NCBI RefSeq assembly: GCF_947496385.1
Contig: NZ_CANMCP010000001.1
Span: 719,416 to 783,415, forward strand
Direction: 5' to 3'
Length of the DNA: 64,000 nt
Source of the DNA: an uncultured Croceicoccus sp.
Lineage (GTDB): Bacteria > Pseudomonadota > Alphaproteobacteria > Sphingomonadales > Sphingomonadaceae
The first letter of the stretch is position 1; every line of letters starts with the position of its first letter. The notes under the pieces were generated by a model. That model made no database searches. It worked only from the letters and a program-made list of their open reading frames with translations, and was not told where the DNA came from. Shown here one piece after another: positions 1 to 8,396 of the stretch. A program made the position numbers and the translations under genes.

Positions 1-918
1 ATTGCGCAGCCCCGCGGCGATGGCCTCTGCCGACACGGTGACGAAATCCTGATGCCGGAGCATCGCGATGGCGAGCCCGGCATTCTCCGCCTGAAACGCG
101 CCGGAAAGCGCGGGCGGGGGGAGGGTGAGCGCGCCGTGCCGGTCATGATATTCCAGCATGTCGCCGCCCGTGATCGACCAATCCGCCCCGCGCATGTGCA
201 GCGGCGCACCGGCGGTGCGCGCCGCACGCTCCACCTCGGCCTGCGCATCGGGTCCGTAGGATTGGGTGACGACCGGGCGCCCCGGCTTCACGATGCCTGA
301 CTTTTCGAACGCAATGCGCGCCATCGGTTCGGCAGGCGCGCCATCCTCCGGTGCGAGCAGGAATTGTTCGTGGTCGAGCCCGAGCGACGCGATCCCGCAA
401 CAGGCCGGATCCGCAATGACATTTGTCGCATCGAACCTGCCGCCAAGCCCGACCTCCACGATGGCGGCATCGGCCTCGTGCCGGGCGAAGGCGAGGAACG
501 CCGCCGTTGTCGTAATCTCGAAAAAGCTCGCCGCGATCGACCCGCGCGCGTCGAGCACCTCGCCCAGCAGATCGGCCAGCATGGCATCGCCGATCAGTTC
601 GCCCGCGATGCGAATCCGTTCGTTGTAACGGACGAGATGCGGGCTGGTGAACTGGTGGACCCGCTTTCCATCCGCCTCCAGCATGGCGCGCAGGAACGCG
701 CAGGTCGACCCCTTGCCATTGGTGCCCGCGACATGGAACACCGGCGCAAGGCGCAGATGCGGATCGCCCAGCGCGGCGAGCAATTGCCGCACGGGGCGCA
801 GGCTTAACCGCCCCTGCGGCAGCGACAGCGCGGCCAGCCGGTTCAGCTGTTCCTGAACCCGCGGATCGTCCGACGTCGCGAAATCGCGCGGGCGTGCGGG
901 CTCAGGCGGCCCTGGCAC
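1..918 (-). CDS. folC: Bifunctional folylpolyglutamate/dihydrofolate synthase, C-terminus off window
   Basis: Mur-ligase family enzyme that adds glutamate to dihydropteroate or tetrahydrofolate in the cytosol, with ATP. The ORF track misses it because the gene runs off the window start. Reading the minus strand gives [17 protein letters not shown], the P-loop [11 protein letters not shown], then [15 protein letters not shown] and GLDHEQFL, all typical of FolC. The likely start is a GTG at 918 that overlaps the accD stop, matching the coupled starts in the rest of this operon. It is the last visible gene of the lapA-to-folC operon. About 305 of the usual 430 residues are visible. The family call is firm; the start is inferred. 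Confidence 0.9.
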   Translation of the reverse strand, partial: MPGPPEPARPRDFATSDDPRVQEQLNRLAALSLPQGRLSLRPVRQLLAALGDPHLRLAPVFHVAGTNGKGSTCAFLRAMLEADGKRVHQFTSPHLVRYNERIRIAGELIGDAMLADLLGEVLDARGSIAASFFEITTTAAFLAFARHEADAAIVEVGLGGRFDATNVIADPACCGIASLGLDHEQFLLAPEDGAPAEPMARIAFEKSGIVKPGRPVVTQSYGPDAQAEVERAARTAGAPLHMRGADWSITGGDMLEYHDRHGALTLPPPALSGAFQAENAGLAIAMLRHQDFVTVSAEAIAAGLRN

Positions 919-1753
919 CGGCCATCAGATAGTCGATGATCGTCACCAGCCGTTCGCGCAGGTCGTGCCGGTCGACCACCATGTCGATCATCCCGTGCTC
1001 GAGCAGATATTCCGCGCGCTGAAACCCGTCGGGCAGTTTTTCGCGGATCGTGTCCTGAATGACGCGCTGTCCGGCAAAGCCGATGAGCGCACCGGGTTCC
1101 GCCATCTGAATATCGCCGAGCATGGCATAGCTTGCCGTGACGCCGCCCGTCGTCGGGTCGGTCAGCACGACGATATAGGGCAGGCCCGCTTCTTTCAGCC
1201 GGCGGATCGCGACCGTGGTGCGCGGCATCTGCATGAGCGACAGAATGCCTTCCTGCATGCGCGCGCCGCCCGCCGCGGTAAAGATGACGAACGGGCATTT
1301 TTCCTTCACCGCCCGGTCCACCCCGGCAAGGAACGCGGCGCCCACCGCCATGCCCATGGAGCCGCCCATGAAGCCGAAATCCTGCACCGCGACGACCGCG
1401 CGGCGCCCGTCGATCGTGCCCAGCGCATTGGTCAGCGCATCGGGATGCGGTGCATTGTGGCGCGCGGCCTTCAGCCTGTCGGCATATTTCTTGGTGTCAC
1501 GGAACTTGAGCGGATCCTCGCTCACCGCGGGCGAGGGCAGCACTTCGTAGCCAGCGTCCATGATCTGCGTCAGGCGGGTATCGGCGCCGATCCGCCCGTG
1601 ATGCTCGCACCGTGGACAGACCCAGAGGTATTCCTCGTAATCCTTGACGAAGAGCATCTCTTCGCAGGACGGGCACTTGACCCACAGATTGTCGGGCGTT
1701 TCCCGCTTCGTGGTGAAGGGCAGGCGATTGCGTACCTGCGTGAGCCAGCTCAT
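902..1753 (-). CDS. accD: Acetyl-CoA carboxylase carboxyltransferase subunit beta
   Basis: Carboxyltransferase beta subunit, which with AccA moves the carboxyl group from biotin to acetyl-CoA, the first committed step of fatty-acid synthesis. At 283 aa it has the usual length. The N-terminal zinc ribbon is intact, with CPSC at residues 27-30 and CPRC at 46-49, and the crotonase-like fold follows ([32 protein letters not shown]). The ATG overlaps the trpA stop as ATGA, so translation is coupled. The trpA-accD-folC order is common in alphaproteobacteria. Nothing odd is seen. Confidence 0.97.
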   Translation of the reverse strand: MSWLTQVRNRLPFTTKRETPDNLWVKCPSCEEMLFVKDYEEYLWVCPRCEHHGRIGADTRLTQIMDAGYEVLPSPAVSEDPLKFRDTKKYADRLKAARHNAPHPDALTNALGTIDGRRAVVAVQDFGFMGGSMGMAVGAAFLAGVDRAVKEKCPFVIFTAAGGARMQEGILSLMQMPRTTVAIRRLKEAGLPYIVVLTDPTTGGVTASYAMLGDIQMAEPGALIGFAGQRVIQDTIREKLPDGFQRAEYLLEHGMIDMVVDRHDLRERLVTIIDYLMAGARAA

Positions 1754-2541
1754 GCGATTTCCTTTCTTGCGCCGTGCACCGCATCGGCCAGCGCCTTCGT
1801 CAGCTCGCGAATCGGGTCCGCCGCCGCGTTCCCGTGTTCGGCGATCAGCTCGACCAGCGCGGAGCCAACCACGACCCCGTCGGCAACCGCGGCGATGGCG
1901 CCCGCCTGTTCCGGGGTGCGCACGCCGAAACCGACCGCCACCGGGAGTTCGGTTCGGGCCTTCAATGCGGCGACCGCCGTTTCGATGGAGGCCATCGCGG
2001 CCTGCTGCTTGCCGGTGATGCCGGCGACCGACACGTAGTACAGAAACCCGCCCGCACCGTCGAGCACGGCGGGCAGCCGCGCCGCGTCCGTGGTCGGCGT
2101 GGCGAGACGGATGATGTCGAGCCCTTCGCCGCGAAGATGCGTGCCGAGCTCGCTATCCTCCTCGGGCGGAATGTCGACGCAGATGACGCCGTCGACGCCC
2201 GCATCCTTCGCCGCGCGCGCGAACCAGTCCGCCCCGCGCCGCACCATCGGATTGGCATAGCCCATGAGCACGAGCGGCACGTCGGGATGGCGGTCGCGAA
2301 ACCCCCTCGCCAGGTCGAGGATGTCCCGCGTCGTCGTGCCCTTGGCCAGCGCGCGCAGGTTCGCATTCTCGATCGCGGGGCCGTCGGCCATCGGATCGGT
2401 GAACGGCATGCCCAGTTCGATCACATCGGCGCCGCCCGCGACCAGCGCGTCGAGATTGGCGGCGGTATCGCCATCGCCCGCCGTCACGAAACAGATGAGC
2501 GCGGGGTGCCCCTTGCCGAATGCCTTTTGAAAGCGGTTCAC
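1750..2541 (-). CDS. trpA: Tryptophan synthase alpha chain
   Basis: Alpha subunit of tryptophan synthase, which cleaves indole-3-glycerol phosphate and passes indole to TrpB. The track extends the ORF to 2598, but the protein begins sensibly at a GTG ([20 protein letters not shown]) at 2541, whose last bases overlap the trpB stop as GTGA. This gives 263 aa, the normal length. The motif [16 protein letters not shown] holds the catalytic Glu and Asp, and [11 protein letters not shown] near the end is the phosphate-binding loop. It is coupled to trpB upstream and to accD downstream. Confidence 0.96.
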   Translation of the reverse strand: MNRFQKAFGKGHPALICFVTAGDGDTAANLDALVAGGADVIELGMPFTDPMADGPAIENANLRALAKGTTTRDILDLARGFRDRHPDVPLVLMGYANPMVRRGADWFARAAKDAGVDGVICVDIPPEEDSELGTHLRGEGLDIIRLATPTTDAARLPAVLDGAGGFLYYVSVAGITGKQQAAMASIETAVAALKARTELPVAVGFGVRTPEQAGAIAAVADGVVVGSALVELIAEHGNAAADPIRELTKALADAVHGARKEIA

Positions 2542-3785
2542 AGCTCCACTCCCAATGCTTCGGCGACGGTGAAGATGTCCTTGTCCCCGCGTCCGCACAG
2601 ATTGGCGAGGATGATCGCGTCCTGCGGCATTTCGCGCGCGCGTTTCACGACCGCGGCAATGGCATGGCTGGGTTCGAGCGCGGGGATGATCCCCTCCGTC
2701 CGGCAGAGCAGCTGAAACGCGTCGAGCGCTTCCTTGTCCGTGATGTGCGAATAATCGACCCGGCCCGATTCCTTGAGCCAGCTGTGTTCGGGGCCGATGC
2801 CGGGATAGTCGAGGCCTGCACTGATCGAGTGGCCCTCGATGATCTGCCCGTCCTCGTCCTGCAGCAGGTAGGTCTTGTTGCCGTGGAGAATGCCCGGCGA
2901 TCCGCCCGCGAGCGAGGCGGCGTGTTCCTTGTCGAGGCCGTGGCCCGCCGCCTCGATCCCGAGCATGCCGACATCCGCATCGTCGAGGAAGGGATGGAAC
3001 AGCCCGATGGCGTTCGACCCGCCGCCGATCGCCGCGACGAGCAGGTCGGGCAGGCGTCCGGTGCGCTGCATCATCTGCTCGCGCGCTTCGTGGCCGATGA
3101 CGCTTTGAAAATCGCGGACCATTTCGGGGTAGGGGTGCGGCCCGGCGGCCGTGCCGATGATGTAGAACGTGTCATGCACATTCGCGACCCAGTCGCGCAT
3201 GGCATCGTTCATCGCGTCCTTGAGCGTCGCCGAACCGGAACTGACCGGCACCACCTTCGCGCCGAGCAGCCGCATGCGGAATACGTTGGGCTGCTGCCGC
3301 TTTACGTCCTTTGCCCCCATGTAGATGACGCAGGGCAGGCCGAAACGCGCCGCCACCGTCGCCGTCGCCACGCCATGCTGTCCGGCGCCGGTTTCCGCGA
3401 TGATCCGCGTCTTGCCCATGCGCACGGCGAGCAGGATCTGCCCGATGCAATTGTTGATCTTGTGCGCGCCGGTGTGATTGAGTTCGTCACGCTTGAACCA
3501 GATCTGAGCGCCCTTGCCGTCGGGCGCATCCTTGCGCAATTCCTCGGTCAGTCGTTCCGCGAAATAGAGCGGGCTGGGCCGTCCGACGTAATGGGTGAGG
3601 AGATCCTGGAACTCCGCGTCGAAGGCGGGGTCTTCCTTCGCCGCGCGATATTCCCGGTCGAGATCGAGGATCAGCGGCATCAGCGTTTCGGACACGTAGC
3701 GCCCGCCGAACTGGCCGAAATGGCCCCGGTCGTCAGGCTGGTTGCGAAAGCTGTTGGGCATGCCGGTTTGCGATGTGGTTTCCAT
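2538..3785 (-). CDS. trpB: Tryptophan synthase beta chain
   Basis: PLP enzyme that condenses indole with serine to make tryptophan, in an alpha2-beta2 complex with TrpA. At 415 aa, with [12 protein letters not shown] at the N-terminus, the PLP lysine in [10 protein letters not shown] (K109) and the phosphate-binding GGGSNAIG, it is a standard TrpB1. Residue 9 is also a methionine (MPNSFRNQ), so the true start may be at 3761; neither start has a clear Shine-Dalgarno. It lies 42 bp after trpF and overlaps trpA by 4 bp. Confidence 0.97.
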   Translation of the reverse strand: METTSQTGMPNSFRNQPDDRGHFGQFGGRYVSETLMPLILDLDREYRAAKEDPAFDAEFQDLLTHYVGRPSPLYFAERLTEELRKDAPDGKGAQIWFKRDELNHTGAHKINNCIGQILLAVRMGKTRIIAETGAGQHGVATATVAARFGLPCVIYMGAKDVKRQQPNVFRMRLLGAKVVPVSSGSATLKDAMNDAMRDWVANVHDTFYIIGTAAGPHPYPEMVRDFQSVIGHEAREQMMQRTGRLPDLLVAAIGGGSNAIGLFHPFLDDADVGMLGIEAAGHGLDKEHAASLAGGSPGILHGNKTYLLQDEDGQIIEGHSISAGLDYPGIGPEHSWLKESGRVDYSHITDKEALDAFQLLCRTEGIIPALEPSHAIAAVVKRAREMPQDAIILANLCGRGDKDIFTVAEALGVEL

Positions 3786-3827
3786 GCGCCCGCGATTGGC
3801 AGAGCATCGCGGCGAAGTCCAGATGTG

Positions 3828-4466
3828 TCAGCGCGTGCGCACCGCGCGGGCAAAGGCGGCGATGGCGGCGGCATCCTTCACACCGGGCGCACTTTCCACA
3901 CCGGACGACACGTCGACGAGTGCGGGCCGCGCCTCGGCCATCGCCTCGCCGACATTCGCGGGGGACAATCCGCCCGCAAGACCCCATGGCACGCCGCCAT
4001 CGTAACCATGCACCAGCGCCCAGTCGAAGCGCAGGCCCATGCCGCCCGGAAGCTGTCCCACCGGCGTCTTCGCATCGAACAGGAGCATGTCGACCGCGCC
4101 GGTATAATCGCGCGCCCGCGCAATGTCGTCCGGCCCTGCGATGGGGAGCGCCTTCCACACCGCGATGCCAAAACGGGAACGCAGCGCAGCGGCGCGTTCC
4201 GGCGTTTCATCCCCGTGGAGCTGAATGGCGCTCAACCCGCCTGCGCTCACGCCTTCGGCAATCGCGTCGTCGCCCGCATCCACGAACAGCCCGGTGCGCC
4301 GGATCGAATCGCCCGAAATCGCGGCCAGTTTCCGCGCGCCGGCCGCATCGACATGGCGCGGCGACCGGGCAAAGAAGACCAGCCCCGCATAATCGATGCG
4401 CGCGGCGATCGCCGCCTCCATGGCCGCGGGCGTATTGATGCCGCATATCTTGATGCGCGGGGTCAC
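3828..4466 (-). CDS. trpF: Phosphoribosylanthranilate isomerase
   Basis: Isomerises phosphoribosylanthranilate to CdRP in tryptophan synthesis. The track starts the ORF at 4697 by running into the next gene. The real start is a GTG at 4466 (VTPRIKICGINTPAAM), whose bases overlap the upstream GNAT stop as GTGA. This gives 212 aa, usual for the TIM-barrel TrpF. KICGI with its catalytic Cys, LFVDAGDD, LQLHGDE-like AIQLHGDETPE and the end motif VDVSSGVESAPGVKD are present. It heads the trpFBA block. Confidence 0.95.
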   Translation of the reverse strand: MTPRIKICGINTPAAMEAAIAARIDYAGLVFFARSPRHVDAAGARKLAAISGDSIRRTGLFVDAGDDAIAEGVSAGGLSAIQLHGDETPERAAALRSRFGIAVWKALPIAGPDDIARARDYTGAVDMLLFDAKTPVGQLPGGMGLRFDWALVHGYDGGVPWGLAGGLSPANVGEAMAEARPALVDVSSGVESAPGVKDAAAIAAFARAVRTR

Positions 4467-4975
4467 AGCGTTTTTTCCAAGACGATGAAGAACAACGCAG
4501 GCGTCTGCGGCACGGGGAAGGGGCGGCGTTCGCCCGTGCGCTTGTACCCCTTGCGCAGGTACCAGGCGATCAGCGTGTCGCGATTTTCGATGACGGTCAT
4601 CTCGATCCGCGCGGCGCCGATGGATGCGGCGCGTGCCTCCCCTGCATGGAGCAGCATGGTGCCGAGGCCCGCGCTCTGCAATTCGGGCGCGATGCACAGC
4701 ATGCCGAGATAGGAAAGCCCGCCGCCCCGGTCCGTAATCGCGACGCAGCCGATGGCGGCCCCCGTCGCCCGATCCGTGGCCAGCAGCATGTGCACCGCAG
4801 GATCGCGCAACATCGCGTGAAGCTCGGCCTCGGCAATGCGCTCACCCTGAACGATGTCGGCCTCGTGCGTCCAGCCCAGCCGCGCATGATCGCCGCGATA
4901 TGCCCCTTCGAGCAGGGGTTTGAGCATGGCGGCATCGTCCGGCCCGGCCCGGCGTATCTCAGGTTCTGAGGCCAT
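4463..4975 (-). CDS. GNAT-family N-acetyltransferase
   Basis: A 170-aa single-domain GNAT protein. The acetyl-CoA-binding motif A is visible as LGMLCIAPELQSAGLGTMLL and motif B as VIENRDTLIAWYLRKGYKRTGERRPFP. The substrate is not predictable. It sits between pyrF (12 bp spacing) and trpF (4-bp overlap), so it is co-expressed with tryptophan and pyrimidine genes. A link to either pathway is not shown by the sequence. Confidence 0.85.
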   Translation of the reverse strand: MASEPEIRRAGPDDAAMLKPLLEGAYRGDHARLGWTHEADIVQGERIAEAELHAMLRDPAVHMLLATDRATGAAIGCVAITDRGGGLSYLGMLCIAPELQSAGLGTMLLHAGEARAASIGAARIEMTVIENRDTLIAWYLRKGYKRTGERRPFPVPQTPALFFIVLEKTL

Positions 4976-4987
4976 GCGGTCGGTGGC

Positions 4988-5662
4988 TCAGAGCGTCGCT
5001 TCGATCGCGCGCGCCGCGGCGAGCGGGTCGGGCGCTTTCGAAATCGGCCGCCCGATGACCAGCACGCTCGCGCCATTGTCGCGGGCGCTGCGCGGGGTGA
5101 CGGTGCGTTTCTGATCGCCCGTTTCGCTGCCCGCGGGGCGCAGGCCGGGCACCACGAGATAGCCGCCCTTCCACTGTGCATGGACGGCGGCGACTTCCTC
5201 GCCCGAACATACAATCCCGTCGAGCCCGGCCTTCTCGGCGAGCTCGGCAAGGCGCATGACCTGATCGTGGGCGGTGCCGGCGACGCCGGTGCGCGACAGA
5301 TCCTTGTCATCGAGGCTGGTGAGCATGGTCACGGCGACGACGCGCGTATGTTCGCCGGCCGCGGCCTTGGCATCTTCCATCATGGCGCGGCCGCCGCTTG
5401 CATGGACGGTCACGATCGCCGGTTCGAGCACGTGGATCGCCTGCATCGCGCCCGCCACCGTATTGGGAATGTCGTGCAGTTTCAGGTCGAGAAAGATCGG
5501 CAGGCCGAGCTGCGCCAGCTCATGCACGCCGTGATGGCCATGCGCGCAAAAGAATTCGAGCCCCAGCTTCAACCCGCCGACATGCCCCATGACCTTTTTC
5601 GCCAGCGCCTTCGCGGCATCGAGCTGCGGCACGTCGAGCGCGAGATAAACGGGATTGGTCAT
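4988..5662 (-). CDS. pyrF: Orotidine 5'-phosphate decarboxylase
   Basis: Makes UMP from OMP, the last step of pyrimidine nucleotide synthesis. At 224 aa it has the group-1 signature FLDLKLHDIPNTV (residues 57-69) with the catalytic D-x-K-x-x-D (D59, K61, D64). VVPGLRPAGSETGDQKRTVTP forms the phosphate-binding region, and the C-terminal VIGRPISKAPDPLAA is standard. The start overlaps the lapA stop as ATGA, so it is coupled to that gene. Confidence 0.97.
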   Translation of the reverse strand: MTNPVYLALDVPQLDAAKALAKKVMGHVGGLKLGLEFFCAHGHHGVHELAQLGLPIFLDLKLHDIPNTVAGAMQAIHVLEPAIVTVHASGGRAMMEDAKAAAGEHTRVVAVTMLTSLDDKDLSRTGVAGTAHDQVMRLAELAEKAGLDGIVCSGEEVAAVHAQWKGGYLVVPGLRPAGSETGDQKRTVTPRSARDNGASVLVIGRPISKAPDPLAAARAIEATL

Positions 5663-5979
5663 GGCTCTGTCCTGCGCAGCGGGGCGTCATCTGCATCGTG
5701 GGGGCGGTGGGCGGGATCGGCCTGCTGGCTCGAAACAAGGCTGCGATGCGAGGTTTCGAGCGAGGCGATCCGCCGTTTGAGCCGCCATTTCGCCGATTTG
5801 TGATAGAGCCACATGGGAACCAGCCCGATGAGGAACGCGGCAAGGATCACCATCGGCAGCTTCGTTTCGAGCACCAGGTTTTCCCAGATTCGCACATCCA
5901 CGGGATACCAGTTGAACGCGGCGAACAGCGCCAGCGCCACCAGCAGCGCCACCCATATTATCGTGCGAAGAACCTGCAT
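5659..5979 (-). CDS. lapA: LapA (DUF1049) domain membrane protein
   Basis: Small inner-membrane protein of the LapA/YciS family, 106 aa. Two transmembrane helices are visible (about residues 5-24, TIIWVALLVALALFAAFNWY, and 44-60, MVILAAFLIGLVPMWLY), followed by a charged cytosolic tail. In E. coli LapA works with LapB in the control of lipopolysaccharide synthesis; no lapB is visible here. In alphaproteobacteria this gene often lies between ihfB and pyrF. Here it is first in the operon, with no ihfB before it. Confidence 0.85.
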   Translation of the reverse strand: MQVLRTIIWVALLVALALFAAFNWYPVDVRIWENLVLETKLPMVILAAFLIGLVPMWLYHKSAKWRLKRRIASLETSHRSLVSSQQADPAHRPHDADDAPLRRTEP

Positions 5980-6073
5980 GGCGGTCCTGGCCTCCTCTCG
6001 GGATCGGGTCGTCGGGCGTGCAGCCTACGCCGCAACGCCCGTTTGGCCAACCCTGCTGCAATCGCGGCCGGGT

Positions 6074-7384
6074 TCAGCCGAACACGCGGTCGAAGATGGT
6101 GTCCACCTGCCGGAAATGGTAATCGAGGTCGAATTTCTCCTCGATCTGCTGCGTCGTGAGGGCCGCGGTGACTTCCCCGTCCGCCTTCAGCAGTTCGAGC
6201 AGCGAAAGCTCGCCATCCGATTCCCACACCTTCATCGCATTGCGCTGCACCAGGCGATAGGCATCCTCGCGGCTGACGCCGGCCTGCGTGAGCGCGAGCA
6301 GAACCCGCTGCGAATGGACGAGCCCGCCCATCCGGTCGAGATTCTTCTGCATGCGTTCGGGATAGACGAGCAGCTTTTCCACCACCCCGGTCAACCGCGC
6401 GAGCGCGAAATCCAGCGTGATGGTCGCATCCGGCCCGATGAACCGTTCGACCGAGGAATGCGATATGTCGCGTTCGTGCCACAGCGCCACATTCTCCATC
6501 GCGGGCATCACGGCGGAGCGCACCACGCGCGCAAGCCCGGTGAGGTTCTCGGTCAGCACCGGGTTACGCTTGTGCGGCATGGCGCTCGACCCCTTCTGGC
6601 CGGGGGAGAAATATTCCTCCGCCTCGAGTACTTCGGTACGCTGGAGGTGCCGCACCTCGACCGAAAGCCGCTCGATCGAACTCGCAATCACGCCCAGCAC
6701 GGCAAAGAACATCGCGTGACGGTCGCGCGGGATCACCTGCGTCGAGACGGGCTCGATCGCGAGGCCCATCTTTTCCGCGACATGTGCCTCCACCGACGGG
6801 TCGATATTGGCAAAGGTACCGACCGCACCCGAAATCGCGCAGGTGGCGATTTCACGTCGCGCGAATTCGAGCCGTTCGCGGCACCGGCTGAACTCGGCAT
6901 AAGCCTCCGCCATTTTCAGGCCGAAGGTGACGGGTTCGGCATGGATGCCGTGGCTGCGCCCGATGGTGGGGGTGTATTTATGCTCCTCGGCGCGCTTCTT
7001 GATCGCGGCGAGGAGTGCGTCAATGTCGTCGAGCAGCATCGCCGCCGCCCGGTCGAGCTGCACCGCGAGCGTCGTGTCGAGCACGTCGGAGCTCGTCATG
7101 CCCTGATGCATGAAGCGGGCCTCGTCGCCGACCTGTTCCGCGACCCACGTGAGGAACGCGATGACGTCGTGCTTGGTCACCGCCTCGATCGCGTCGATCG
7201 CCTCCACGTCGATTTTCGGGTCGGTCGCCCACCAGTCCCACAATGCCTTTGCCGCGCTTTCGGGCACGACGCCCAATTCGCCGAGCTTCTGCGTGGCGTG
7301 GGCCTCGATCTCGAACCAGATGCGATATTTCGCCTCCGGCTCCCAGATCGCGGTCATGGCGGGGCGGGCATAGCGTGGGACCAT
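6074..7384 (-). CDS. purB: Adenylosuccinate lyase
   Basis: Fumarase-superfamily lyase acting twice in purine synthesis, on SAICAR and on adenylosuccinate. The superfamily signature GSSAMPHKRNP is intact, as is the TSSDVLDT segment. The track adds seven residues, but ATG 7384 has a GGAG about 9 nt upstream and starts MVPRYARPAMTAIW, the usual PurB N-terminus. That gives 436 aa. A gap of about 95 bp separates it from lapA, so it is probably a separate transcription unit. Confidence 0.96.
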   Translation of the reverse strand: MVPRYARPAMTAIWEPEAKYRIWFEIEAHATQKLGELGVVPESAAKALWDWWATDPKIDVEAIDAIEAVTKHDVIAFLTWVAEQVGDEARFMHQGMTSSDVLDTTLAVQLDRAAAMLLDDIDALLAAIKKRAEEHKYTPTIGRSHGIHAEPVTFGLKMAEAYAEFSRCRERLEFARREIATCAISGAVGTFANIDPSVEAHVAEKMGLAIEPVSTQVIPRDRHAMFFAVLGVIASSIERLSVEVRHLQRTEVLEAEEYFSPGQKGSSAMPHKRNPVLTENLTGLARVVRSAVMPAMENVALWHERDISHSSVERFIGPDATITLDFALARLTGVVEKLLVYPERMQKNLDRMGGLVHSQRVLLALTQAGVSREDAYRLVQRNAMKVWESDGELSLLELLKADGEVTAALTTQQIEEKFDLDYHFRQVDTIFDRVFG

Positions 7385-7476
7385 CGGGCGTACTCCGGTT
7401 CGCAAGAATTGGGGGCTTTGGCCGCGCGGCTAGGGCGCAGGCGCGCATTTGGCAAGTGCGGCGGGCGCGATGCGGC

Positions 7477-8187
7477 TCAGATCAGGCCCTTCGCCTTCAT
7501 CGAGACGGTCCCCTCGCGCCCGATGATGACGTGATCGTGTACCGCGATGTTCAGAAGCCGGCCGGCCTCGGCAATGCGATTGGTGATCTGGATGTCGGCG
7601 CGGCTGGGCTGCGGATTGCCGCTGGGGTGATTATGCGCGAGGATGAGCGCGGCCGCGCCCAGTTCCATCGCCCGGCCGATCACCTCGCGCGGGTGGATCG
7701 CGGCCTCGTCGAGGGAGCCATCCCCCAGATGTTCGTCGCGGATGAGCCGGTTCTTCTTGTCGAGATAGAGCACGCGCACACGCTCCACCCGCAGATGCGC
7801 CATGTCGATGGTGAGATAGTCGAGCAAGGCCTGCCAGCTTCCCAGCACCGGCTTGTCCATGACCTCCGCCCGGGCGAGCCGGCGGGTGGCCACGGCGACG
7901 ATCTTCATCGCCGCGGCGCTGGTCTCGCCCATGCCGGGGTGGTTTTCGAGCGCGGTCCTGTCGGCGTTGAAGATCCCGGCAAGGCTTCCGAACCGGCTCA
8001 TCAGCGCGCGGGCCAGCGGTTTCACGTCGCGGCGCGGGATGGCCGTCATCAACAGATATTCGACGATCTCGTAATCGGCCAGCGCGTCGCTGCCCCCTTG
8101 AAGGAGGCGTTTGCGCAGGCGCGCGCGATGGCCGCTGGGGTCGGTTCCGGCTTTCGGCTCGACCGGCGTCGTGGGCCCTGCGTCCAT
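7477..8187 (-). CDS. radC: RadC-family JAB-domain protein
   Basis: RadC/YeeS family protein with an N-terminal helix-hairpin-helix region (FNADRTALENHPGMG) and a C-terminal JAB/MPN metalloprotease-like fold. The zinc motif is complete: ALILAHNHPSGNPQPSRAD (HxH-x10-D). Its cellular role is unsettled, and the old link to recombination repair in E. coli was not upheld. The track starts at 8397 and runs into the divergent ydbH start. I prefer ATG 8187 (236 aa); GTG 8214 is possible. Confidence 0.88.
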   Translation of the reverse strand: MDAGPTTPVEPKAGTDPSGHRARLRKRLLQGGSDALADYEIVEYLLMTAIPRRDVKPLARALMSRFGSLAGIFNADRTALENHPGMGETSAAAMKIVAVATRRLARAEVMDKPVLGSWQALLDYLTIDMAHLRVERVRVLYLDKKNRLIRDEHLGDGSLDEAAIHPREVIGRAMELGAAALILAHNHPSGNPQPSRADIQITNRIAEAGRLLNIAVHDHVIIGREGTVSMKAKGLI

Positions 8188-8396
8188 CGGCAATTCGTCC
8201 TGCGGTTTTGTCACGATGCGCTTTTCCGCGAGCGGTAGCAGCACGCACAGCAGCGCGCGTGTCGGGGAGGGCCAAAGCGCCCCGCCGGGAAGGTGTGTGG
8301 ACAGATCATGCTTTCCATTGCCTTTCGCCGCGATGCTGCGCAAGTCTGCGCCGCCGCGGTTCCGCGCGGTCGCACGAGGAATGACGGCAGGACGCA

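Noticed and set aside
2520-4712. 730-aa plus-strand ORF over trpA/trpB/trpF
   Set aside because: Antisense shadow of three certain trp genes.
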